From Fidelibacterota bacterium (GTDB lineage: Bacteria > Marinisomatota > Marinisomatia > Marinisomatales > UBA1611): a stretch of DNA of 5,238 nucleotides. The notes under the pieces are model-generated. The model had not been told where the DNA came from and searched no databases. It saw only the letters and a program-made list of their open reading frames with translations. Below, one piece after another: positions 1-5,238 of this stretch; position 1 is the stretch's first letter, and each line of letters opens with the position of its first letter. Location: the NCBI GenBank assembly GCA_002694025.1, contig NZKX01000135.1, forward strand, positions 1 through 5,238, read 5' to 3'. Made by a program: the position numbers and the translations under genes.

Positions 1-329
1 AAATCGAGGTTGAACATTTTGAAAGAAAGTCTGGAGAAACTAAGTATGGATTTGAGAGAGTAATTGCTGTAATAGTTGATTCTATATTGCTTTATTTAAC
101 TGATGGATTTGTGAATACTGCAAGATATTCGCTTTCAAAATTATCATTTATTTTTGGAGCAATTTCGGCTCTTTTATTTGCTATTTCATATTATCAAAAA
201 ATAATAAATTTAGTTTTTGTTCATAGAAACCCATTATTCATAATTGGCATCGTATTTTTCATAATTTTTCTTCAATTATTTACTTTTTCATTAATTTCAT
301 TTTTTTTAGAAAATAAAAAGAATGATTAA
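1..329 (+). CDS. Family-2 glycosyltransferase, membrane-anchored C-terminal end (5'-truncated)
   Basis: Only the last 108 residues are visible; the frame is open from base 3 and the gene begins before the window. The TTG at 87 is an internal leucine codon, not a start. The visible part begins with a VEHFERKSGETKYGFER segment. This matches the H-x2-R-x2-G-x-(S/T)-K-Y-G-x2-R signature just before the membrane region of DPM1/GtrB-type family-2 glycosyltransferases, which move a sugar from a nucleotide donor to a polyprenyl phosphate or related acceptor at the inner face of the cytoplasmic membrane. Two hydrophobic helices follow (visible residues about 46-62 and 75-100), then a short charged tail ending KKND. 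Two C-terminal helices are usual for this family. The catalytic GT-A domain with its DxD motif lies outside the window, so donor and acceptor cannot be read. The next gene starts 3 bases after the stop, indicating one operon. Confidence 0.75.
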   Translation, partial: IEVEHFERKSGETKYGFERVIAVIVDSILLYLTDGFVNTARYSLSKLSFIFGAISALLFAISYYQKIINLVFVHRNPLFIIGIVFFIIFLQLFTFSLISFFLENKKND

Positions 330-332
330 ATT

Positions 333-1133
333 ATGAAAACTTTAGATTTTTTTAATAAATTAAAAATTCTCACAACAAATCATACACTTAAAAGATATGG
401 TAATGATTCAGACGGAGGTTACGTTGCACCCAAAGAGATTATTCACAATTTAGATTATTTAATAAGTATTGGTGTAGAAGACAACATAAGTTTTGAATTA
501 GACCTTATGGGGCAAAATAAAAATTTACAAACTATATTAGTTGATGGTACGATTGAAAACTTTATTCCACCTGAAAATGTAAGATTAATCAATAAAAACC
601 TTTCATTAAAAAACGATAATGAATATATAACACTTGAAGAAATATTAAAAGATATAGATAGCGAGAACATTGCCCTGCAGATAGATATAGAGTTCGATGA
701 ATGGGAGATTTTTGATAACTTATCTATTGAAATATTGAAAAAATTTAAATTAATTATTATTGAATTACATTTTGTATTTATCGATGAAAAAAAACTCTTA
801 AAAAGTCAAAAATTGACACCTTATTTTAAAGAGTTCTATAACAACACCTATACAAAGATAAATAAAATGATATTAAAAAAATATGATAATGTTCTAACTA
901 AGTTTCTTAGTAATTTTTCAATTATTCATTTACATGCGAACAATTCACTTAAATTGATAAATTATGACGGGATAACCTTCCCCCCTTTATTAGAAGTAAC
1001 ATTCTTAAACAATACTGAAATTAAGAAAAGTAATTTATATTCTGGAGAACTGCCTATAAATAATTTAGACTTACCAAATAAAAAAGATAGGGAAGATCTA
1101 TTTAACTTTTTTCCTTTTGGAGTAAACGTATGA
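333..1133 (+). CDS. FkbM-like putative SAM-dependent methyltransferase of a polysaccharide locus
   Basis: This 266-residue protein resembles the FkbM-like methyltransferase family common in polysaccharide clusters, whose members are thought to O-methylate sugars. Segments seen in family order are RYGNDSDGGYV (21-31), LISIGVEDNISFELDL (43-58, where the SAM-binding strand and loop should be), LVDGTIE (69-75), LQIDIEFDEW (115-124), IIELHF (142-147), HLHANN (199-204) and PPLLEVTF (217-224). The HxHxNN and LEVTF blocks are the most telling. One oddity is that the usual D-x-E-G-x-E/W block here reads DIEFDEW, so the glycine is replaced. There is no signal peptide or membrane helix, so it is probably cytosolic. 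It starts 3 bases after the glycosyltransferase stop with only a weak AAAAG ahead of its ATG, and its stop overlaps the next start in ATGA. Methyltransferase activity is family inference; the target is unknown. Confidence 0.65.
   Translation: MKTLDFFNKLKILTTNHTLKRYGNDSDGGYVAPKEIIHNLDYLISIGVEDNISFELDLMGQNKNLQTILVDGTIENFIPPENVRLINKNLSLKNDNEYITLEEILKDIDSENIALQIDIEFDEWEIFDNLSIEILKKFKLIIIELHFVFIDEKKLLKSQKLTPYFKEFYNNTYTKINKMILKKYDNVLTKFLSNFSIIHLHANNSLKLINYDGITFPPLLEVTFLNNTEIKKSNLYSGELPINNLDLPNKKDREDLFNFFPFGVNV
1119..1122 (+). promoter_or_regulatory. Ribosome binding site GGAG for the SDR gene
   Basis: GGAG lies seven bases before the ATG at 1130, inside the last codons of the FkbM-like gene. It is one of only two good Shine-Dalgarno sequences in the window. 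With the ATGA overlap, it supports the chosen start and suggests translational coupling. Confidence 0.6.
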
Positions 1134-1786
1134 GCAACGCAGTGGTAATTGCTGGAATAAATAGCGCAATAGGCATTTCATTAGCATCTGAATTTTTAAA
1201 TAGAAATGTTCAAGTTATTGGATTAACACGAAAAAATGAAAATAATTACTTTGAAAATAGTCTTTACACTCAAATAAATAAATTTAATTATTCAGATCTC
1301 TCTGATTTACTAAATCTTGAGTTCAATATGTTTATTAACTGTATTGGAAAATATTCTGATCTTACTTTTAAAGACTTAAATAAAAAAGAAATTGTTGAAA
1401 TGTACCAAAGTAATCTGATATTGCCTTCGGTAATAATTTTAGAGGTATTCAACAAGTTTTTAAATCAAGATAATGGATATATAGTTAATATAAATTCTGT
1501 TGCTGCATTAAGTTCAAATCCTGATAATGAAATAATTTACTCTTCAAGTAAAGCCGGCTTAAAAACCTTAATTGAATCATTGCAAACTGAAGTAGCAAAC
1601 CACAAGTCCAATGTAAGAATAGTAGATGTATTTTCTGGAGCTTTTAAATCAAATATTACAAAAAAAAGAAATGACTATTCCAAATTAATAGATCCAAATG
1701 AAATAGGTGCATTATTAGTTAGTCAAATCCTGAATAGAAATTCATTTATTCAGGATAAAATTTATATTAAAAGAGATATTTATTAA
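1130..1786 (+). CDS. Short-chain dehydrogenase/reductase (SDR), classical type, short
   Basis: This 218-residue Rossmann-fold NAD(P)-dependent oxidoreductase presumably acts on a sugar or sugar-nucleotide carbonyl/hydroxyl. The nucleotide-binding turn is GINSAIG (9-15), a variant of GxxxGxG in which the middle glycine is alanine. NCIG (70-73) takes the place of the NAG motif. The catalytic tetrad can be assigned as N95, S123 (INSVAA), Y137 and K141 (YSSSK), so it should be active. The SGAF segment (169-172) replaces the usual PG turn. The protein is about 30 residues shorter than a typical 250-residue SDR, mostly at the C-terminal substrate-binding end. Its ATG overlaps the previous stop by 4 bp with a GGAG at good spacing, and it ends in tandem TAA TAA stops. 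Substrate cannot be deduced. The cluster suggests reduction of a keto-sugar, possibly one made by the ThDP enzyme encoded next. Confidence 0.85.
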   Translation: MSNAVVIAGINSAIGISLASEFLNRNVQVIGLTRKNENNYFENSLYTQINKFNYSDLSDLLNLEFNMFINCIGKYSDLTFKDLNKKEIVEMYQSNLILPSVIILEVFNKFLNQDNGYIVNINSVAALSSNPDNEIIYSSSKAGLKTLIESLQTEVANHKSNVRIVDVFSGAFKSNITKKRNDYSKLIDPNEIGALLVSQILNRNSFIQDKIYIKRDIY

Positions 1787-1813
1787 TAAATTAGCTTGTT
1801 AATATATGTTCTT

Positions 1814-2584
1814 ATGAATGACTACGATATTAATTCATTAATTGATACAAAATTATCTAAGAGGTCTAAAGATATAAGGCTTGAGTCTATTAAAATTTCT
1901 AAAGCAAATGGGGGGTATCATTATGGGGGTTCATTTTCATCAGCTGAGATATTGATAACTTTGTATGACAAGATTTTAACAGACGAAGACAAATTCATTT
2001 TAAGTAAAGGGCATGCTTGCTGGGTATATTATGTTTTACTTCAAGAAAGAGGATTTAATCCAGTACTAGAGGGGCATCCTCACTTAGATTTACAAAATGG
2101 TGTTCATTGGACTACAGGAAGTGAGGGTCACGGATTTCCTGCAGGTATTGGAATTGCATTTGCAATGAAACAAATGAAAAAAAAGGGAAAAGTTTATGTT
2201 TTAATGGGGGATGGCGAGTGTCAAGAAGGCACAACATGGGAATCATTACTACTAGCTTCCCATTTAGAACTAGACAATTTAGTAATAATTGTGGATTACA
2301 ACAAAATACAAGGTTCAGGATATGTAAAAGATATTTTGCCTATGGAGTCAATTTTATCAGTAGTAAATTCTTTAAATTGGGAAATGATGGAAGTTAATGG
2401 ACATGACCTAGGGTCTATTGAAAATGCTATAAAAAATATGAGTAAAGATAAAACTCCCAAATTTATTTTTGCACATACAGTAAAAGGAAAAGGTGTTTCT
2501 TACATGGAAAATGCACCAGAATGGCATGCAAAATGGCCTGATCCAGAACATGAAAAGATTGCAATAGATGAGTTAAGCAAATGA
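1814..2584 (+). CDS. Transketolase-type ThDP enzyme, N-terminal (cofactor diphosphate-binding) subunit
   Basis: This is a 256-residue match to the N-terminal half of transketolase, which binds the diphosphate of thiamine diphosphate and transfers two-carbon ketol units between sugars. Family landmarks in order are HYGGS (36-40), LSKGHA (63-68), TGSEGHGFP (101-109), the ThDP/Mg motif GDGECQEG (132-139) ending at DYNK with N163, and HTVKGKGVS (221-229). All expected cofactor residues are present, including H36, H67, D133 and N163. ATG at 1814 is preferred over the in-frame TTG at 1796, which would add only a weak MLIYVL extension; neither has a clear ribosome binding site. A 27-base gap follows the SDR, the largest in the window. 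Its stop overlaps the start of the second subunit (ATGA), as expected for a two-gene split transketolase with 1:1 expression. The donor and acceptor sugars are unknown. It could be a specialised enzyme rather than the housekeeping pentose-phosphate one, which the surface-sugar context favours. Confidence 0.88.
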   Translation: MNDYDINSLIDTKLSKRSKDIRLESIKISKANGGYHYGGSFSSAEILITLYDKILTDEDKFILSKGHACWVYYVLLQERGFNPVLEGHPHLDLQNGVHWTTGSEGHGFPAGIGIAFAMKQMKKKGKVYVLMGDGECQEGTTWESLLLASHLELDNLVIIVDYNKIQGSGYVKDILPMESILSVVNSLNWEMMEVNGHDLGSIENAIKNMSKDKTPKFIFAHTVKGKGVSYMENAPEWHAKWPDPEHEKIAIDELSK

Positions 2585-3063
2585 GAAGAGCATTTGGAAA
2601 AACAATTGTTAGCCTTGCAGATAAAGACCCAAATATTTTTTTAATTTCAGGTGATGTAGAACAAGAAATGGATGAGTATAAAGCAAAATACCCTGATAGA
2701 TACTTGAATGTAGGCTTGTGTGAACAGTCAATGATAAGTATGGCTGCTGGAATGGCTCTTGAAGGATTAAGACCAGTTGTATATTCAATCACACCTTTTC
2801 TTATTGAGAGACCTTTCGAACAAATAAAAATTGACATCGACGAAAACAATCTTCCTGTAATGCTTGTAGGTCAAGCAGATTATCCAACACATGGACCAAC
2901 TCACAGGCCTCTTAACCCTGAGATACTAGTAAGCATGCTAAAAAATACTATGGGCTATTTTCCTAGAAATTTAATGGAAGCAGAAAAAGCTATGCTCGAT
3001 GCCTATTTAATGAGAACACCATCCATAATTTCATTAAAAAAAGATGGTTTACCTTTTTTATAA
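2581..3063 (+). CDS. Transketolase-type ThDP enzyme, pyrimidine-binding subunit lacking the C-terminal domain
   Basis: This 160-residue partner of the preceding subunit holds the transketolase pyrimidine-binding (PYR) domain. The block NVGLCEQSMISMAAGMAL (43-60) carries the conserved glutamate E48 that activates the ThDP aminopyrimidine ring. YSITPFLIERPFEQIKIDI (68-86) supplies the aromatic residue packing on that ring, and GPTH (105-108) is the usual active-site loop. Split transketolase C-terminal subunits are normally near 300 residues because a third regulatory-like domain follows; here the protein stops at LKKDGLPFL, right after the PYR domain. The sequence beyond the TAA is antisense to an intact kinase gene in every + frame, so this is not a frameshifted tail. 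Two-domain ThDP enzymes without the third domain exist (the phosphono- and sulfopyruvate decarboxylases), so it may function with the first subunit alone. The start overlaps the upstream stop by 4 bp. Cofactor-domain identity is confident; exact reaction is not. Confidence 0.85.
   Translation: MRRAFGKTIVSLADKDPNIFLISGDVEQEMDEYKAKYPDRYLNVGLCEQSMISMAAGMALEGLRPVVYSITPFLIERPFEQIKIDIDENNLPVMLVGQADYPTHGPTHRPLNPEILVSMLKNTMGYFPRNLMEAEKAMLDAYLMRTPSIISLKKDGLPFL
3037..3059. terminator. Weak bidirectional terminator-like dyad at operon convergence
   Basis: A run of As (3036-3042) and a run of Ts (3054-3059) flank GATGGTTTACC, giving a dyad centred on 3048. On each strand the core has one mismatch and one G-U wobble with a 3-base loop, and a T-tract follows in the direction of transcription. 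The fold is thermodynamically weak and lies inside coding sequence, so it is only a candidate. Its position at the meeting point of two opposing operons is the main reason to list it. Confidence 0.28.
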
Positions 3064-3840
3064 AAAGTTAATTTTATTTTCTAAATTTCCAATCGTTGCA
3101 ACACCTCTTTGCTGAACAATCTCAATTGCAGCATTTTGAGCTTTGATAATTGAATCGTTTACATTGTCATTATTTAGAATTGAGTCAACGAAAACAGCTA
3201 AGAACGTGTCGCCTGCACCTGAAAGGTCTCTTGTTACTACTGTTTTATTAATTTTGAAATGATCATTATTAAAGAAACACCCATTTGCTCCGTCAGTGAT
3301 TATAGTTTTTGAAATTAAGGAGCTAGAGCGAAAAAAATCTTCTGAACGAAGAAATTCTTTCATATTAATTTTGATGTAATCAACATCTTTAGCCCAGTCA
3401 CCAATTAATTTATTAGATTGTAAAAATACTAATTTATGTTTACTAGAAATCTTTTTAATATCTTTTTCTGAAATAAAACCTTTGTCATGATCTGTCAAAA
3501 CAACTGCGTCATAAGAGTCAAATACTATTGAATTATTTTCTTTGTAAGAATCTTTTTCTAAAACAATATCATTTTCATCTACTCTTAAATGCATGTGATT
3601 ACTTTCAGTATCTACATACCTAGTTTTTATTATTTTATTTTTGTTGCAAACTAGATCTACTTTATGACCTAGCGAAGATAAATTAGCTGCAACATTTCCA
3701 GACATACCATAGTTTTCGATAGTTTCTGAGGGGTTAAATATCGGCACAGGAGCTTCGGGATTAATTCTATTAGAGCTTCCGTAAACAAATTTATCAATAC
3801 AAAAATCACCTATTACAAGAATTTTCTTACTCAAATACAA
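3058..3840 (-). CDS. PfkB-family sugar kinase, HldA/HldE-kinase-domain-like (heptose-7-phosphate kinase-like), shortened
   Basis: This 260-residue ribokinase-fold kinase is closest to the heptose 7-phosphate 1-kinase domain of HldE/RfaE, which makes heptose 1,7-bisphosphate for ADP-heptose synthesis in the cytosol. Matching blocks are ILVIGDFCIDKFVYG (7-21), NRINPEAPVPIF (24-35), GMSGNVAANLSSLG (45-58), KTRYVD with HLRVDEND (72-91), DHDKGFI (117-123), KINMKEF (157-163), TDGANGC (182-188), the catalytic SGAGDTF (207-213, base D211) and NAAIEIVQQRGVAT (236-249). About 40 residues normally lying between the LG strand and the KTR block appear missing, so the protein is shorter than the usual 310-330. 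The catalytic and ATP-site motifs remain. It starts at TTG (3840), the codon directly after an in-frame TGA, overlaps the dehydrogenase 3' end by 14 bp, and has a strong Shine-Dalgarno. A TTG two codons later is the alternative start. The substrate could be another sugar phosphate. Confidence 0.8.
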   Translation of the reverse strand: MYLSKKILVIGDFCIDKFVYGSSNRINPEAPVPIFNPSETIENYGMSGNVAANLSSLGHKVDLVCNKNKIIKTRYVDTESNHMHLRVDENDIVLEKDSYKENNSIVFDSYDAVVLTDHDKGFISEKDIKKISSKHKLVFLQSNKLIGDWAKDVDYIKINMKEFLRSEDFFRSSSLISKTIITDGANGCFFNNDHFKINKTVVTRDLSGAGDTFLAVFVDSILNNDNVNDSIIKAQNAAIEIVQQRGVATIGNLENKINFL

Positions 3841-4864
3841 TCACCCCCCTCCCAAAAAACTCTTTACTATTTTCCATTAAATTAAAAACATGATTAATTT
3901 CTTCTAAATTGTAATAGTCATAAATCAAATTTTCTAATTTTATATTTTTGTTGGAGTAAAGATCGATATATTCTTGAATTTCAATATCAGGATTTATGTC
4001 ACCTCCAGAAGTGTCAAGTAGTGTTTTGTTGTTAAAATTTTCAACAAAATTCTCAAATACTAAATTTTCATTATTCTTAGGTTGCCCAACTAGTACAGCA
4101 GTTCCTCCAGGCTCTAAAAGCTCATAAGAATTTTTAATAAGCCCAATATTACCTGTAGTTTCAATATTATATTTTGGATATTGACCCAAGATATTAATAA
4201 TCTCATCCCTGATGTTTGGAGTGTTTTTTGTATTGATTAAATGACTAGCTCCAAACTCTTTGGCTTTGTTTAGCTTAACATCAGATTGATCAACAGCTAT
4301 TATATTTTTTGGTTGTTTCAAAAAAGCTGCGATTACAATATTTAGTCCAACTCCTCCCACACCATAAATTAATATGGAATCATTTTTACTTAAATTAATT
4401 TCATTATTTATGACCCCCATACCGGTAGTAATTGCACAACCAAACAAACTTAAATATGAAAAATCCAAATCAGTATTAACTTTTGTTATCCTATTTTCGG
4501 ACACAACAGAAAATTCACTGAAAGTTGTAATTAATCCAGATCCAACAGTTCCATGTTTTGATTGATATTTTGGGAATTCAGAGTCAACACCACTACTTTT
4601 ACGCCAGTGCATAACTACTTTATCACCAGGCTTTACTTTTTCAACACCAGGACCAATTTTTTCTACTATTCCGCTTCCTTCGTGTCCCATTAAGCACGGC
4701 AAAAATTCTTCTTTTATTTTTATACCTTTTTTTTGATTTAACTGAGCACCGCAAACTCCAGCCGCTTTTATTTTTACAAGAACCTGGTTTTTTGATAATT
4801 CAGGTATAGTTAAATCAAAAATTTCGAGATTAGAATTTAACGAGGTTAGTACAGCAGCTTTCAT
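3827..4864 (-). CDS. Zinc-type medium-chain alcohol dehydrogenase without a structural-zinc site
   Basis: This 345-residue MDR-family NAD(H)-dependent dehydrogenase would oxidise or reduce an alcohol/carbonyl pair in the cytosol. An N-terminal GroES-like domain carries catalytic zinc ligands C38 (GVCGAQ), H61 and E62 (GHEGSG); the third ligand is C143 in LFGCAITTGMG, the form seen in class I/III alcohol dehydrogenases. The Rossmann motif is GVGGVG (168-173), and D192 ends the second strand (IAVD), indicating NAD rather than NADP. The C-terminal IETTGNIG and GGTAVLVGQP blocks fit the same branch. The four-cysteine structural-zinc lobe expected near residues 88-105 is absent; the segment there has no cysteine. 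The ATG at 4864 overlaps the upstream epimerase stop by 4 bp with no good Shine-Dalgarno, suggesting coupling, and its 3' end contains the kinase start signals. The setting suggests a sugar or sugar-phosphate substrate, but the sequence does not show which. Confidence 0.87.
   Translation of the reverse strand: MKAAVLTSLNSNLEIFDLTIPELSKNQVLVKIKAAGVCGAQLNQKKGIKIKEEFLPCLMGHEGSGIVEKIGPGVEKVKPGDKVVMHWRKSSGVDSEFPKYQSKHGTVGSGLITTFSEFSVVSENRITKVNTDLDFSYLSLFGCAITTGMGVINNEINLSKNDSILIYGVGGVGLNIVIAAFLKQPKNIIAVDQSDVKLNKAKEFGASHLINTKNTPNIRDEIINILGQYPKYNIETTGNIGLIKNSYELLEPGGTAVLVGQPKNNENLVFENFVENFNNKTLLDTSGGDINPDIEIQEYIDLYSNKNIKLENLIYDYYNLEEINHVFNLMENSKEFFGRGVIVFE
3844..3853 (-). promoter_or_regulatory. Strong ribosome binding site GGGAGGGGGG for the kinase gene
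   Basis: Read on the - strand, GGGAGGGGGG ends three bases before the TTG start of the kinase, and its GGAGG core sits about seven bases from that TTG. It is also coding: it specifies Gly-Arg-Gly near the end of the alcohol dehydrogenase. Good spacing favours TTG at 3840 over the TTG at 3834 and compensates for the weak start codon. Confidence 0.65.
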
Positions 4865-5238
4865 CTTAAGTAATTAACATAATTTTTTATACCTTTTTCC
4901 AGAGTAAATTGTGGAGACCAGTTCAACATAAATTTATTTTTATCAGCTTGAGTAAAAAATTGATAACCATCTGGAATACTACTCTCACTCTTATAGGTGT
5001 ATTCTATATTTAGCAAATTTAATACTTCTTCAAATTTTCTGGCTTTTCCAGTGCCAACATCATAAACCCCTTTGTCAACTTCATAAAATACAGGATGTAA
5101 TGTTGCTGAAACAACATCATCTATATAAACAAAATCTCTTTCAGGTTCTTTTGGAAATAATTCAAACTCATTTTTTAGCCAAGCTTGATATGCAACTGAA
5201 CTCATTTCTTGTTTTTTTTCTTCACCTGGACCATACAC
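4861..5238 (-). CDS. hldD: HldD-like ADP-L-glycero-D-manno-heptose 6-epimerase, C-terminal part (5'-truncated)
   Basis: The visible 125 residues are the substrate-binding end of an extended SDR sugar-nucleotide epimerase; the NAD-binding GxxGxxG and the YxxxK site lie beyond the window edge. The first visible codon is GTG, an internal valine of a (N)VYGPGE block, not a start. Resemblance to HldD is specific: VYGPGEEKKQEMSSVA (1-16) lines up with the HldD segment VYGPREGHKGSMASVA, keeping the lysine that corresponds to the catalytic K178 of the E. coli enzyme (visible residue 9). RDFVYIDDVV (34-43), GVYDVGTGKARKFEEV (57-72) and the distinctive YQFFTQAD (92-99) follow in order. HldD inverts C6 of ADP-D-glycero-D-manno-heptose to give the heptose used in the LPS inner core. 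Its stop overlaps the dehydrogenase start (ATGA). A paralogue acting on a related nucleotide sugar is possible, since the spacing differs slightly from E. coli HldD and the rest of the pathway is not visible. Confidence 0.78.
   Translation of the reverse strand: MYGPGEEKKQEMSSVAYQAWLKNEFELFPKEPERDFVYIDDVVSATLHPVFYEVDKGVYDVGTGKARKFEEVLNLLNIEYTYKSESSIPDGYQFFTQADKNKFMLNWSPQFTLEKGIKNYVNYLR

Noticed and set aside
87..329. An independent small membrane protein starting at TTG 87
   Set aside because: The frame stays open upstream to base 3 and encodes the VEHFERKSGETKYG glycosyltransferase signature, so this is the end of a larger truncated gene.
455..670. A 71-codon open frame on the - strand inside the FkbM-like gene
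   Set aside because: It lies entirely antisense to a gene with family motifs, has no ribosome binding site and resembles no known protein; low-G+C coding sequence often leaves such frames.
1796..1813. TTG at 1796 as the start of the transketolase N subunit
   Set aside because: The added residues MLIYVL match nothing expected in the family, and the ATG at 1814 gives a normal N-terminus; neither start has a Shine-Dalgarno, so codon strength decides.
1781..1813. Promoter or hairpin in the 27-base gap before the transketolase genes
   Set aside because: It is AT-rich with only a 5-bp ATTAA/TTAAT repeat; no convincing -35/-10 pair or stable stem can be distinguished from background.
2463..2849. 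A 128-codon open frame on the - strand across the two transketolase subunit genes
   Set aside because: It is antisense to strongly conserved ThDP-enzyme motifs, and its cysteine/serine-rich composition is typical of a shadow frame.
3064..3500. A frameshifted continuation of the transketolase C-terminal domain
   Set aside because: This stretch is fully occupied by the opposite-strand kinase with conserved SGAGDTF and GVAT motifs, and no transketolase third-domain motif appears in any + frame.
4374..4565. A 63-codon open frame on the + strand inside the alcohol dehydrogenase gene
   Set aside because: It is antisense to the dehydrogenase region carrying C143 and part of the Rossmann domain; no start signal or recognisable product.

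Overview
This is a compact, AT-rich stretch (about 30% G+C judged by eye) filled almost edge to edge with cell-surface polysaccharide and nucleotide-sugar genes. Such content points to a Gram-negative bacterium's lipopolysaccharide/O-antigen or capsule locus. The low G+C, A/T-ending codons, tiny intergenic gaps and 4-bp ATGA overlaps would fit a streamlined marine bacterium such as SAR11, but nothing here is diagnostic and the taxon is a guess. There are no RNA genes, insertion sequences, CRISPR arrays or phage genes, and no gene-free stretch longer than 27 bases.

Layout: two operons converge. On the + strand (1-3063) lie the C-terminal end of a membrane-anchored family-2 glycosyltransferase, an FkbM-like putative methyltransferase, a short-chain dehydrogenase/reductase (SDR), and a split transketolase-type thiamine-diphosphate (ThDP) enzyme made of a cofactor-binding subunit and an unusually short pyrimidine-binding subunit. 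On the - strand (read from 5238 down to 3058) lie the C-terminal part of an HldD-like ADP-heptose 6-epimerase, a zinc-type medium-chain alcohol dehydrogenase, and a shortened PfkB-family kinase that resembles the heptose-7-phosphate kinase domain of HldE. The operons meet tail to tail at TTATAA (3058-3063), where each gene's stop codon lies inside the other gene, beneath a weak two-way terminator-like dyad.

How the genes may work together: the epimerase and kinase are both closest to enzymes of ADP-heptose biosynthesis, whose precursor sedoheptulose 7-phosphate is a transketolase product. A transketolase-like pair, a dehydrogenase and a reductase beside them suggest a dedicated route to a heptose or a related modified/ketol-extended sugar. 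The FkbM-like protein could methylate that sugar, and the glycosyltransferase could pass a sugar onto a lipid carrier. This pathway is inference from family membership and proximity. The isomerase (GmhA) and nucleotidyltransferase (HldC/HldE-C) that the standard route needs are not in the window.

The points most worth a second look are the pyrimidine-domain-only transketolase subunit, the internally shortened heptose-kinase homologue, and the nested convergent stop codons.
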